Below, in pieces: positions 1 to 7,668 of a stretch of DNA of 64,000 bases. Source of the stretch: a virus; IMG/VR virus record IMGVR_UViG_3300035703_000045, positions 29,045-93,044 of that record; one strand, written 5' to 3'. Position numbers and translations under genes: made by a program. The first letter of the stretch is position 1. Every line of letters begins with the position of its first letter. A model generated the notes under the pieces. That model searched no databases, was not told the origin of the DNA, and saw nothing but the letters and a program-made list of their open reading frames with translations.

Positions 1-26
1 GTGGGGGGCGTTGGATGCCTGAGCGG

Positions 27-46
27 TGGCTACGGCGAGCCACCTG
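27..46 (-). terminator. weak stem-loop after WhiB gene
   Basis: Two 7-base arms, GGTGGCT and AGCCACC, flank a 6-base loop just past the stop of the leftward WhiB-like gene. There is no clear U-run after it, so termination is only a guess. It could equally be incidental. Confidence 0.25.
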
Positions 47-49
47 AAG

Positions 50-496
50 TCAGAGACGCTCAGTGCTGGCATTTGCGATCAAGTGCTTGGCTTTGGCAAC
101 CGACACACCCAGCACCTCAGCAAAGTGCTGAATGAACGGAGTCTTGTGGTTCTTCCCTCGTACCTTGCGGAGATCCTTGATGATCGTGGACACCGGCATG
201 GTGTGATCAAGGTTGTTGATATCCAACTTGCGACGTTCACGGGGAACCACGCCACCCCAAATGCCTTGGTGCTCTCCGTTCTCAAGAGCGAACATCAGAC
301 AATCACGGCGCACCGTGCAGGTGGCGCAGGTGAGACGGGAGGTAGCAATCTGATAGGAGCATGCGGAGTGGTTGTCCTTGGTCGGAAAGAACGTGTCGGG
401 GTTGACCCCTGCACACGCTGAGTGCTTGCGCCACTCCCCATTTCCCCAGTTTCGTAGCATCGGTAGTTCAATCAGGTTTGGATTCTGTTCGTTCAT
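50..496 (-). CDS. WhiB-like iron-sulphur transcriptional regulator
   Basis: A 148-residue protein with the WhiB signature: Cys28, then Cys57-x2-Cys60-x5-Cys66, expected to bind a [4Fe-4S] cluster, followed by the turn motif GIWGG (78-82) and a basic RERRK stretch. WhiB proteins are transcription regulators that partner the primary sigma factor and are confined to Actinobacteria and their phages, so this is a main clue to the host. Cys46 lies inside the first spacer and is extra. Residues 100-145, with LGVSVAKAKHLI, could form a helix-turn-helix beyond the WhiB core. The ATG start lacks a strong Shine-Dalgarno. A phage WhiB may reprogram host promoters (known for WhiB of phage TM4); that role is inferred here. 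Confidence 0.88.
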   Translation of the reverse strand: MNEQNPNLIELPMLRNWGNGEWRKHSACAGVNPDTFFPTKDNHSACSYQIATSRLTCATCTVRRDCLMFALENGEHQGIWGGVVPRERRKLDINNLDHTMPVSTIIKDLRKVRGKNHKTPFIQHFAEVLGVSVAKAKHLIANASTERL

Positions 497-534
497 GTTA
501 TGAATCTTATCGGGTGGGTGCTTGGTTTACCAAA

Positions 535-1599
535 TTACCAATTTGTCAGAACATCAATTAGGTTCTTTGCCCCAATTGAGATATCTCGTTGGCGAACCAG
601 ATCTTGGAACTGACTCCCCAGATCCGTGCGGAGAGAGGGGTCACTAAGAGATTTGATACCCCGTATCCAATCATGTGCATTCTTTGCTACCAACCCAATA
701 CCATAGTCATTTGCAAGGGACTTGTATGACGAGGTGTCTTGGGCGATGAATGGAACACCGGCTGAAGCGTACTCAAGACCTTTGATGTCGGACTTGGCTT
801 CGTTGAATGGGATCTTGTTGAGAGGAACCACTCCGATATCCATATCCATTAGGTATGGATACTCCTCCGCTGGCACCGAATTGCGGGTTCTCACCAACTC
901 CTCAGAGACCCCAAGTTCGGAAGCAAAGGTGGGGGCAGACTCATGGTGACCACCGTGGTACAGATGTACAGCACCGTTCTCTGCCATGGGCTTCAGCCAT
1001 CCCGACATCGTTTGGATGTCTTGGCTACGGTGCGCCGTGCTACCCACCCACCCCACCGTAGGGGTAGTGCTTCCTGAATCGGTATGACACCCCTTGAAAC
1101 GGGCGACATCCACATAGTTAGGTAGGACGATTATGGGGCACCGTACAAACTGCTTGATACGGTCAGCAAGGTACGGGGTGCTGACAGTAACAAAGTTTGA
1201 ACGAGCAATGACACCTTTGTAATGGTTGGTGTTCTCTGTCGGATTCTTGGAAGGGTGGTTGATCCAGTACGCCTGATTGGTGACACTCAGTCCCCAATAC
1301 CAGTCGTCTAGATCGTTGATGATGATCTGACCGGCTTTCTGCGCCATGGGGATGTGGGTGAGAAGACCCTGATGCATGAGGCGTTGCATGTAGATGACAT
1401 CTACATCGTGAACTCCCCCAGCAATATCAACGATGAAGAACCTGTTGGATATCCAAGTCAGAACCCCGACATGTGTTTCAAATGGAAATAGGGACACATA
1501 CTGTCCCATCCGTGCCCATCCGCTACCGCCCCAATGGGGTTTGTCGCTATTCAGTTTCTTCGGATGGATCCAATCCCCCGACGCTATTCCTAGACGCAC
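535..1599 (-). CDS. GT-B glycosyltransferase (group 1 type)
   Basis: About 354 residues. The C-terminal half reads as a GT4-like Rossmann domain: VGWVGSTAHRSQD opens it, and the donor-binding region is recognisable in PFNEAKSDIKGLEYASAGVP (Lys/Glu and the conserved A-x-G-x-P). The N-terminal half contains IINDLDDWYW. The likely role is sugar transfer onto DNA, a virion protein or host surface glycan; the acceptor cannot be read. I place the start at a GTG (1599) preceded by AAGGGA at 6-nt spacing, giving MRLGIASGDW. An in-frame GTG at 1653 and an ATG at 1605 are alternatives, but the longer forms overlap the upstream zinc-ribbon gene further. It is followed by the WhiB gene after 38 bases. 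Confidence 0.82.
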   Translation of the reverse strand: MRLGIASGDWIHPKKLNSDKPHWGGSGWARMGQYVSLFPFETHVGVLTWISNRFFIVDIAGGVHDVDVIYMQRLMHQGLLTHIPMAQKAGQIIINDLDDWYWGLSVTNQAYWINHPSKNPTENTNHYKGVIARSNFVTVSTPYLADRIKQFVRCPIIVLPNYVDVARFKGCHTDSGSTTPTVGWVGSTAHRSQDIQTMSGWLKPMAENGAVHLYHGGHHESAPTFASELGVSEELVRTRNSVPAEEYPYLMDMDIGVVPLNKIPFNEAKSDIKGLEYASAGVPFIAQDTSSYKSLANDYGIGLVAKNAHDWIRGIKSLSDPSLRTDLGSQFQDLVRQRDISIGAKNLIDVLTNW

Positions 1600-1780
1600 G
1601 GACATTCCCTTTTCGTTCCATGACAAATGATTTACGGTTCTTGATGGTGTCACCCTTCTCTGTCATGGCTGAACACCTGTGGATAGGTGCCTGAGTCATG
1701 GGAACAAAGATACTTGTCGTTGCACGACAATTAGGGCACACATAGCGACCAGCAGGGAATGTCTCACTCATACAAGACAT
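1547..1780 (-). CDS. small zinc-ribbon-like protein
   Basis: A 77-residue frame with a CPNC pair near residue 15 and HRC near residue 33, spaced as in small zinc-ribbon proteins common in actinobacteriophages, followed by a basic tail. Its 3' end overlaps the 5' end of the glycosyltransferase by about 50 bases. Two ATG codons (1780 and 1771) are possible starts, neither with a strong ribosome-binding site. The Cys/His spacing argues for a real gene; the overlap lowers confidence. Confidence 0.5.
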   Translation of the reverse strand: MSCMSETFPAGRYVCPNCRATTSIFVPMTQAPIHRCSAMTEKGDTIKNRKSFVMERKGNVRASRNSVGGLDPSEETE

Positions 1781-1809
1781 TCTACACTACTGGTCGCTTA
1801 GTGCAACAG

Positions 1810-2025
1810 TCAGACTGTCTTGGTGCGAGGTGCCCGACGCTTCCAAGTAGCCTTGAATGCCTCAATGTGGCGACGATCCCACAGAGGAGTGGCACTCAGG
1901 TTTCCGATGGGCATGGGGAAGTTCTTCCGCTTGCGGAGCGCATGGATCTGTTGCTTGGGGCATTCCAAGATTTCAGCGACTTCTGCTGTTCCGCAAAGGT
2001 CGGAAAGTTGGTAGGACTCTTCCAT
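1810..2025 (-). CDS. excisionase/AlpA-type HTH DNA-binding protein
   Basis: A 71-residue protein that is essentially one winged helix-turn-helix of the MerR/AlpA/excisionase (HTH_17) kind: GTAEVAEILECPKQQIHALR is the HTH and WDRRHIEAF closes the wing. The ATG has a good ribosome-binding site (AAGGAG, 6-7 bases). Such proteins act as small repressors, activators or recombination directionality factors. No integrase is visible, so a regulatory role is more likely. Inverted repeats just upstream (2044-2066) could be its own operator. Confidence 0.8.
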   Translation of the reverse strand: MEESYQLSDLCGTAEVAEILECPKQQIHALRKRKNFPMPIGNLSATPLWDRRHIEAFKATWKRRAPRTKTV

Positions 2026-2043
2026 TGGATTCTCCTTGTGTAC

Positions 2044-2066
2044 GATATGTATATCAATGGTGATAC
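2044..2066. promoter_or_regulatory. overlapping inverted repeats, possible operator
   Basis: GATAT-gt-ATATC (2044-2055) overlaps ATATCA-ATGG-TGATAC (2051-2066, one mismatch), immediately upstream of the ribosome-binding site of the HTH gene. The position is right for autoregulation. No convincing -10/-35 pair was identified. Confidence 0.35.
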
Positions 2067-2100
2067 AAGACTACACCATAGGGCATGGTGTTTACAACTC

Positions 2101-2640
2101 TCACGGCTTATTTAAGTACGCCCACGGAGACCAACCCGAGGAATCCTGAAGCATGACGGCAAAACGGAGGTTGGTTGCTGGGTCGTAGAGGGCATCACGG
2201 CTGATGCCAAGATCGGTCAACCACTTGCTGTGGACTTTGTAGTAGATCTGTGTGAGACCGACGCAGTCCCCGTTGTCAGCGGTGGGGATACACCGGCTCT
2301 CAGTCCATAGGACTTGAGACCAAGTGCCCCAGTCTTCAAGGTCGCCTCCGACCTCTAGAAGAAGGGGCAACCATTCGGCACAGCGTGGATAGATGGTTGC
2401 GTAGTTATTGACCTGTTCCTGATACGCAATAACCATGGGGTCAATAGTTGTGGTGGTTACTTCAGTGGTAGTAGTTGGTGGAGGTGTGATGACAACGGTT
2501 GCACGGGGTTGGGCAACTGTTGTGGGTGTAGCAGTAGTGGTCGTGGGACTTGGGGACTTTGGTGTTGATGCAAGAGTGATGATGGCGAGTGTGGTTGCAA
2601 GTGATATAGCAATGATCGTGAATGATTTATTGATGCTCAA
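2101..2640 (-). CDS. secreted/anchored lytic transglycosylase-like protein
   Basis: A 179-residue protein starting at a TTG with AAGGAG 5 bases upstream; upstream in-frame codons run into a terminator and are rejected. The N-terminus has a hydrophobic segment (about residues 7-25: signal anchor or signal peptide). A Thr/Pro-rich linker (about 28-70) follows, then a transglycosylase SLT/lysozyme-like domain with the catalytic-type Glu in LWTESRC (about residue 114), the GLTQI motif and DPATNLRFA. Cys pairs suggest an extracytoplasmic domain. It would cleave peptidoglycan. Lying among regulators rather than beside the endolysin, it could aid entry, release or wall remodelling. Confidence 0.82.
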   Translation of the reverse strand: MSINKSFTIIAISLATTLAIITLASTPKSPSPTTTTATPTTVAQPRATVVITPPPTTTTEVTTTTIDPMVIAYQEQVNNYATIYPRCAEWLPLLLEVGGDLEDWGTWSQVLWTESRCIPTADNGDCVGLTQIYYKVHSKWLTDLGISRDALYDPATNLRFAVMLQDSSGWSPWAYLNKP

Positions 2641-2652
2641 GGTGACTCCTTG

Positions 2653-2693
2653 ACTAGGGGATAAAAGCAATGCCCGACTACAAGAATCGGGCA
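2653..2693 (-). terminator. Rho-independent terminator after second WhiB gene
   Basis: On the minus strand TGCCCGA and TCGGGCA form a perfect 7-bp stem (2671-2693) followed by TTGCTTTTAT. A second small stem (CCAAAC/GTTTGG, 2707-2725) precedes it. It separates the second WhiB gene from the transglycosylase gene and supports the TTG start of the latter. Confidence 0.65.
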
Positions 2694-2728
2694 CCCTTCT
2701 AGTTTACCAAACGGTTACGGTTTGGCAA

Positions 2729-3109
2729 CTACTTACTTGACATCCTAAACACGACATCATCAAGTTTGTAACTCTCTCCTTGTCGTGGAATAGAGTCAAT
2801 TGATATCGGTAACGATATGTCCTTGGAACAACACGCAGAACAAGAACAACCGAATCGTTTACTTTCAATAGTTCCATGAGGAACACGATTTGGGTTTCGT
2901 CTTTCTTGCGGGGTTAGCCCACCCCAGCATCCCCACACTTCTTCGTTCTTTGTTCCGTATTCCAAACAGTCTTTCCACACTGGGCAGGAATAGCAAAGAG
3001 ACTTACCAATCCGGTAATAGGCATTCTGATTTGGTGCTTCCAAAGGTGGGAACCAAAAGTCGGAATGAAGACCTTTACAAAGAGCGTCTTGCATCCAATC
3101 TAAATTCAT
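2729..3109 (-). CDS. WhiB-like regulator with extra Cys-rich C-terminus
   Basis: 126 residues. The WhiB core is Cys11, Cys39-x2-Cys42-x5-Cys48, then GCWGG and PQERR. Beyond it is a second Cys motif, HGTIESKRFGCSCSACC (about 78-95), of the HGT...GC-x-C-x2-C kind that recurs in actinophage proteins and probably binds metal. So this is a two-metal-site variant, different from the WhiB at 50-496. Start ATG overlaps the preceding stop (ATGA), so it is translationally coupled to the DUF1599-like gene. Confidence 0.86.
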   Translation of the reverse strand: MNLDWMQDALCKGLHSDFWFPPLEAPNQNAYYRIGKSLCYSCPVWKDCLEYGTKNEEVWGCWGGLTPQERRNPNRVPHGTIESKRFGCSCSACCSKDISLPISIDSIPRQGESYKLDDVVFRMSSK

Positions 3110-3405
3110 TGATCAAATTCACGACGGAACAAACATAGAGCAATGACGGTGTAAGTAGCGATGTCAAGAAGACTGTCTTCAACGCCTTCATTCTGAAGAG
3201 TTGATCCGTTGGCATAAGCCTGAAGGCGAACGATCTTGTCGTTCGCTCGCATCATGGCACCGATCCAAGGGCTGATACCCCATTCTGCTGATGCGCTGAC
3301 GTTCGCAAAGAAGTCGTGATCCCGACCGTAGTCGGCACCTTTGCGTTGGTGCATCTCAAGAACTTCAGAGATGACTTGCTCAAATTCAGGGTTATTTCGT
3401 CCCAC
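3106..3405 (-). CDS. DUF1599/MazG-like nucleotide-metabolism protein
   Basis: 99 residues. GTG start with AGAGGAG 4 bases upstream. The pattern KGADYGRDHDFFANV, then MRANDKIVRLQ and EDSLLDIATYTV, matches the DUF1599/MazG-like all-alpha NTP-pyrophosphohydrolase-related fold, where acidic residues chelate Mg. A role in dNTP or modified-nucleotide handling follows from the family; activity is not proven. It is coupled at both ends to its neighbours. Confidence 0.7.
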   Translation of the reverse strand: MGRNNPEFEQVISEVLEMHQRKGADYGRDHDFFANVSASAEWGISPWIGAMMRANDKIVRLQAYANGSTLQNEGVEDSLLDIATYTVIALCLFRREFDQ

Positions 3406-3589
3406 GTCGCTCCTCTGCGATGATGTCTAGAACGTGGGCAACTGCCAATGGCAGAAAGGATGCTGTCGCAAACAACAGCAGGGTTGATGCCACGTCTCGG
3501 TTTGACTGATGAATGGATTCCGTGATGGTAAAGAACACCGTCACGATGAAGGCAAGTGTGTACCGCCGTCTGTGCTGATAAGTGTTCAC
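3392..3589 (-). CDS. small two-helix membrane protein
   Basis: 65 residues from a GTG that overlaps the upstream stop (GTGA). Two hydrophobic stretches (about residues 11-22 and 36-55) are separated by a polar loop, with a basic N-terminus. No family recognised. It could be a membrane-active early protein; a holin role is possible but it lies far from the endolysin. Confidence 0.6.
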   Translation of the reverse strand: MNTYQHRRRYTLAFIVTVFFTITESIHQSNRDVASTLLLFATASFLPLAVAHVLDIIAEERRGTK

Positions 3590-3816
3590 GATGACTTCTT
3601 CGTTCCGTACATGGCGACCGACTGAATTTGGTCAAGAAGCCATGCTGATGCCTCGTTAATACCATCCTGTGAAACAATGTCCCAACTCTGCCAAAGAGTG
3701 CAGTGCTTCTCCTTCAACCACTCCCTGATCAGATCTTGGGTGATGGATACATCTTGGGTTTCGTTAAGTACGTCGTCCATGGACGGGAACTTATCAATTA
3801 TCTTGGCTGATGTCAA
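3586..3816 (-). CDS. hypothetical protein
   Basis: 76 residues, no recognised family. Mixed helical content with Trp residues in REWLKEKH and TLWQSWD. The start overlaps the end of the TGT-like gene by 23 bases, and the end is GTGA-coupled to the small membrane protein, which supports it as an operon member. Confidence 0.6.
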   Translation of the reverse strand: MTSAKIIDKFPSMDDVLNETQDVSITQDLIREWLKEKHCTLWQSWDIVSQDGINEASAWLLDQIQSVAMYGTKKSS

Positions 3817-5230
3817 TCACTGATTGAATAAAACGGTCAGTTTGATTTGCGTTCATACCGCCACCATCCAGTTGACGGGCGGTATCCCCTGCTCGTTGAC
3901 CAAACAGCCTAGAAAGTACTCCTGAACTTCCACGGGCTTCAACTTCAATACGCATCATATCCCGACTATCAGATATGTTCTTAAACCTATCAATGAGGGA
4001 GAACAGGCGATCCATCTCCGAGGATAGGGCTGGGTCAATACCCTGACCCTCCAGTTCTTCAGCAAACCGAGCGAACAAAACACGGCTTGCCTGCATCTCA
4101 ATCATGGCTTGCAGTACTGCGGTCAACTGATCCTTTGTACGGATCTCAACAGGTAGACGAAACCCACATTCTGAATTCTCTTGGAATGCAGGACAACGGC
4201 TGGCTAGATAGCAACTATTGCACTGTCGCAGAGGGTTGCTCTGATACCTAATAACAGGTGTCTCTTGAGGGTCAATTTCTATTAATTCTCCCTGCTCAGA
4301 GTGGGTTTGTGTACCCATTGAGAGCAGGTGTTCAATACCCATAACCGGTAGCAACATACGGTCACTGTCGTGCCTCTTTTGTACTGGGGGTATATCAACA
4401 TTTGTACCCTTCGGAACCATAGAAAGCCCACTTGGGGTTGAGGGGGATATATTAACTATTTCCCCATCTTCAGAGTTTACAAACTCATTCTCATCATCCG
4501 CTGGGGATGGGTCATAGCCCCCAAATGTACGCTCCTCCCACTGCAACCACGAGCGGATTGCAAGGGTTCCCACAGCGTCAACACTGTCCTCCATAACGGC
4601 TTCGTAGTCCACTCCGAGGCGCATGATGTCGGGGCGATGCTTCTTGCGTGATGACTCTTTCTGCTGGGCTGGGTACCGTCGTAGACCATGACCATCCCAT
4701 ACCTGAGTCTCGCCGTACCGGATAGCAGATGTCCATGATCCGACGACCACAACCTCCCATGGCAGGGCTTCAATGATGTCAGGTTTACTTGTTAAACCGA
4801 ACAACTTGGTGTCCCAGCGGTTTGAAAGCGAACGAATGCGAGGAAGAGTTTTAGTATCAATAGCCTTATCAGATATAGCAACACGCCCATATCGCTGGCA
4901 TATCCAAGCGAGACGCTCTAAATCGTCACCGGCGTTCCAAACTGGGATGTACTTGTCTCCAAGCCAGTCGCCGTCCATGTCGGGGCGACCAATTACATAG
5001 GTCAAATAGTCGGCGTACTCACGCACAAAGTCTGTATACCCCGTCAGGTTCTCGTCACCTTCGCTGGTGTAGACCAGCAGTTCCGCTCCAGCAAACACAA
5101 CAGAAGGGTCAAACTCTTTCCGTTTGGGAACAGGGAGATGAGTGACATTGACACCCATTCTTTGTACATTGTTAGCAATCAGGAGGTTTCTGTGGGTGCC
5201 TTTCTCGGCTCCACCTAGAAAGATTCTCAT
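3794..5230 (-). CDS. TGT/DpdA-like N-terminal domain fused to Cys-rich helical domain
   Basis: 478 residues; the ATG at 5230 has GGAG at proper spacing and forms an ATGA junction with the HAD-like gene (a GTG at 5242 is rejected). Residues about 1-230 resemble the TIM-barrel of tRNA-guanine transglycosylases and phage DpdA relatives: MRIFLGGAEKGTHR at the start, a KYIPVWNAGDD strand, and KLFGLTSKPDIIEALPW followed by GSWTSAIRYGE, the place where DpdA has its Ser-x-Asp-Ser/Thr-x-x-Trp segment. After an acidic linker (about 240-330) comes a Cys cluster, CNSCYLASRCP then SECGF, probably metal-binding, and a helical domain rich in Met/Arg. I could not identify the TGT catalytic aspartates or the TGT zinc site with confidence, so the activity may be altered. 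The family call is an inference from motif resemblance. Confidence 0.6.
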   Translation of the reverse strand: MRIFLGGAEKGTHRNLLIANNVQRMGVNVTHLPVPKRKEFDPSVVFAGAELLVYTSEGDENLTGYTDFVREYADYLTYVIGRPDMDGDWLGDKYIPVWNAGDDLERLAWICQRYGRVAISDKAIDTKTLPRIRSLSNRWDTKLFGLTSKPDIIEALPWEVVVVGSWTSAIRYGETQVWDGHGLRRYPAQQKESSRKKHRPDIMRLGVDYEAVMEDSVDAVGTLAIRSWLQWEERTFGGYDPSPADDENEFVNSEDGEIVNISPSTPSGLSMVPKGTNVDIPPVQKRHDSDRMLLPVMGIEHLLSMGTQTHSEQGELIEIDPQETPVIRYQSNPLRQCNSCYLASRCPAFQENSECGFRLPVEIRTKDQLTAVLQAMIEMQASRVLFARFAEELEGQGIDPALSSEMDRLFSLIDRFKNISDSRDMMRIEVEARGSSGVLSRLFGQRAGDTARQLDGGGMNANQTDRFIQSVIDISQDN

Positions 5231-5700
5231 TCTTCTCTCCACGCTTTCTCAGCCATCTTTACTGCCTGATTGTCCATTTCCTCAACCATGGTATCCCATT
5301 CTTTGATGACACGCCCACCGTCCCATTCCGGTCGGATGATGTACGGGCAGGCAACTAGGAGAGTAGGAATGCCCAGTCTCAAGGTTTCGGCGCAGGTACG
5401 GGGGTCATTGTCAATGTACCAATCAACCTTTCCAAAGACAGCAGAGATTCGGTGAACCTTCTCAGCCCTCAAGTTGGGGCTTGGTTCATCAAGGATCTCA
5501 TAGAAGGAAGGCTTGAACCCCTCCTTCTTTAGCCAGTGCTCAATGATCGGACGTTCGTAGTCTTCATTGATAATGACGCACATACGCCCTATGGAGTTAT
5601 CAAATAGGGCATTCCATATCTTGCGTCCGTCAGGATCAGGCTGGCGTAGAGCGAGTGTCTCAGCAGGGCGAGCCAGTACGGAGAAGTTGAACAGAATCAC
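5227..5700 (-). CDS. HAD-like phosphatase-fold protein
   Basis: 157 residues starting at a GTG that overlaps the upstream stop (GTGA). KVDWYIDNDPRTCAETLRLG (about 95-114) matches HAD motif IV, with its acidic pair, followed by a Gly-Ile-Pro-Thr-Leu strand; similar phage proteins are annotated HAD-like. The N-terminal aspartate nucleophile motif (DxD) is not obvious, so catalysis is uncertain. It sits between the zinc protein and the TGT-like protein, all coupled. Confidence 0.55.
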   Translation of the reverse strand: MILFNFSVLARPAETLALRQPDPDGRKIWNALFDNSIGRMCVIINEDYERPIIEHWLKKEGFKPSFYEILDEPSPNLRAEKVHRISAVFGKVDWYIDNDPRTCAETLRLGIPTLLVACPYIIRPEWDGGRVIKEWDTMVEEMDNQAVKMAEKAWREE

Positions 5701-6155
5701 CCGTCATACATCCCTTTGGCAAGGCGGTTCTTGTGAGTTACGAAAGCAGATGCTGGGCAGTAGTGGCAAAGGTATTGGCGGTTTTCCTTGGGAACGCCAA
5801 TCTTACGACCGATGGTCTTCTCTTCGTTCTCATAGTCAATGCACATACCCTTAGGGGCACCATGTCGTTGGAAGCACTTCAGGGCTTCAACCTTGAGATC
5901 GTCACGGAGTTCCCGTACCGCCCACTCGTTCTTCAGGAGTTCCTTCTGAACGGCTGTCTCATCACCAAGTTTCTCCCATGTGGCTTCGTCCACACGGAAG
6001 ATAAGGGACTGATGGGAATCAGGGTTCTTATCCTGAGCCTGACCAAGGTGACGGTTGATCAGTTCCTGAAGTTCCATGTCGTAGTCAGGTGACCCTGTGT
6101 AGTCACGCATTTTGTACATGGTACCGCATGAACGGCAGGCTAGAAGTCTAGGCAT
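5697..6155 (-). CDS. Cys-rich zinc-binding phage protein
   Basis: 152 residues; ATG with AAGGAG 6-8 bases upstream. A CRSC pair near residue 7 and CHYCPAS near residue 132, together with Cys113 and Cys122 in between, suggest one or two zinc sites. The centre is charged and helical. No enzyme motif. First gene of the coupled trio with the HAD-like and TGT-like genes. Confidence 0.65.
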   Translation of the reverse strand: MPRLLACRSCGTMYKMRDYTGSPDYDMELQELINRHLGQAQDKNPDSHQSLIFRVDEATWEKLGDETAVQKELLKNEWAVRELRDDLKVEALKCFQRHGAPKGMCIDYENEEKTIGRKIGVPKENRQYLCHYCPASAFVTHKNRLAKGMYDG

Positions 6156-6190
6156 GTTGTGCTCCTTGTAAGTGTTACGAATAGTCTAGA

Positions 6191-6388
6191 TCAGTTGTAT
6201 GGTGCTGTTTGGATGACACCCATCTTCAGATCACTAATGTTGTACTGAGGCTGAAGAAGAGTGGCTCGCTCATGGATATTCTGCATGTCCACATCTCCAC
6301 CACGATCAGGGGCAAGACTCTTAAAAGCACCATCGTCTACACCGAGGCGAAGGTCTTTATTCATTGAACGATATACATTTTTAGCCAT
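6191..6388 (-). CDS. hypothetical small protein
   Basis: 65 residues, no family recognised. It fills the gap between the large Pro/Gly-rich protein gene and the zinc-protein gene in the same direction. The ribosome-binding site is weak. Confidence 0.5.
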   Translation of the reverse strand: MAKNVYRSMNKDLRLGVDDGAFKSLAPDRGGDVDMQNIHERATLLQPQYNISDLKMGVIQTAPYN

Positions 6389-6429
6389 ATCAATACTTTA
6401 CCATATCTATGTCGGTCGTTTGGTAACGA

Positions 6430-7668
6430 CTATTTTCTGGGGAACCGACCTTTTGAACGACGACGGTCAGCGAGGGACGGTCGTGGTGCAGGGGGTGCAG
6501 GGGGGATTAGTCCACCGCCTAGAGCCTGTGTGTTTGTCCCCTTGTCATATTGCTTGGGCTGGGGGAACGGGCTAGAAGGACCGGATGGTGGTTGGTTGGG
6601 GTTAGGAACGATTGGGAAAGAAGGGAATGACCCTCCTCCCCCTCCGGGGGCGGTAGGCATTTGTGAAGGGGAAGGTAGAGCAGGTGCTCCACCACTACCT
6701 TGACTGGCATATGCCTCGTCAAGGCTCTCAAGAAGTTTACGATTGGCATCAGAAACATTGGATGGTAATGCTCCCATGCTTCCTGCTTTACCGGTGGGTC
6801 CAAGCATCCCGTATGGAGAACCTTCAGGGGTTATTGAAGGATCGGTGACGGTGGGGATCCTACTGCGTGTACCGGCAAACCTTTCGGCGTTGCGCTCATT
6901 GATAACGTCCTGAATGGTGCGACTACCTTCGGGGCGGTTTGCGTTGGCTTCTGCGGCGGCGGCTTGTGTCTCAAGGGTATTGAGACGACCCATAGCCATG
7001 CGATTAGAAGAAGTAACCGTGGGTTCAAGGACATTGGCAGGGTTGGTTCTGTCTCTAGTAACACTGGCTACCACATTGGGGAGGTTTCCCTGAACCCGTG
7101 ATGCAATATCTTGTTGGCGCAACTGTGCTTGTGACTGTCGTGATTGTTCACGCATACCAGCAAGGTTCTTATTGATTTCTATCGTTTCTTTAAGGTTGTC
7201 ATATTGCTGACCAACCTGCGCCTGTTGTTTATCAAGGTCACTTAGGCGTTGAACATCTGCACCGTACTGCTTGTTAAATTTGTAGTTACCGTACAACTTT
7301 TGTGCCAGAGGAATACCCTCTTTGGCAAGAGGTCCAATAGTGGACCCCATGCGACCTTCTTCTCCACCTTCTACAGGTGGTGTCCCAAAGTTCTGTGGGG
7401 CAGTGAGTTGGCGTGGAGCAGGAAGCCCACCACGAATTGGGGCACGGCGAACCATCTCGGACGTTGGGGCGTTGACAGGAAGACGGGTACGGGCTTCCGA
7501 TGTTGGCAAGTTAACGCCACCGCCACCAACGTCATTGAAGTTGGGGCGACTTCCACGAGCAAACTCGTTTTTGTACATGAACTGAAAGCGAGCATTATGG
7601 AGATCGCTAAGAAGGTCAAATGGGTCTTTGAATTGGAAGGAACTCATTCCCCCTTGTGGTTGAGCCAT
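6430..7668 (-). CDS. Pro/Gly-rich protein with central coiled coil
   Basis: 412 residues. Residues about 130-200 are Gln/charged heptad-rich (likely coiled coil). The last 100 residues are Pro/Gly/Ser low complexity ending in a basic SKGRFPRK tail. No catalytic motif. The composition and the neighbourhood of similar orphan proteins suggest a virion-associated or internal/ejected protein, but nothing in the sequence proves it. The start codon shares one base with the upstream stop (TAATG). Confidence 0.65.
   Translation of the reverse strand: MAQPQGGMSSFQFKDPFDLLSDLHNARFQFMYKNEFARGSRPNFNDVGGGGVNLPTSEARTRLPVNAPTSEMVRRAPIRGGLPAPRQLTAPQNFGTPPVEGGEEGRMGSTIGPLAKEGIPLAQKLYGNYKFNKQYGADVQRLSDLDKQQAQVGQQYDNLKETIEINKNLAGMREQSRQSQAQLRQQDIASRVQGNLPNVVASVTRDRTNPANVLEPTVTSSNRMAMGRLNTLETQAAAAEANANRPEGSRTIQDVINERNAERFAGTRSRIPTVTDPSITPEGSPYGMLGPTGKAGSMGALPSNVSDANRKLLESLDEAYASQGSGGAPALPSPSQMPTAPGGGGGSFPSFPIVPNPNQPPSGPSSPFPQPKQYDKGTNTQALGGGLIPPAPPAPRPSLADRRRSKGRFPRK

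Noticed and set aside
1-60. tRNA-like wording (GCCTGAGCGGT) at the left edge
   Set aside because: No anticodon arm, T-arm or acceptor pairing could be built around it.
26-421. 131-codon rightward frame opposite the first WhiB gene
   Set aside because: Shadow of the WhiB frame; no family, no ribosome-binding site, and the leftward frame has the Cys signature.
1810-2025. Excisionase-like HTH as proof of a temperate phage
   Set aside because: No integrase or attachment site seen; the fold is also used by plain regulators.
2641-2694. N-terminal extension of the transglycosylase to a GTG at 2694
   Set aside because: It would run through a terminator hairpin; the TTG at 2640 has an ideal ribosome-binding site.
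3252-3677. 141-codon leftward frame across three small genes
   Set aside because: Out of frame with the DUF1599-like and membrane protein genes, and Arg/His-rich shadow composition.
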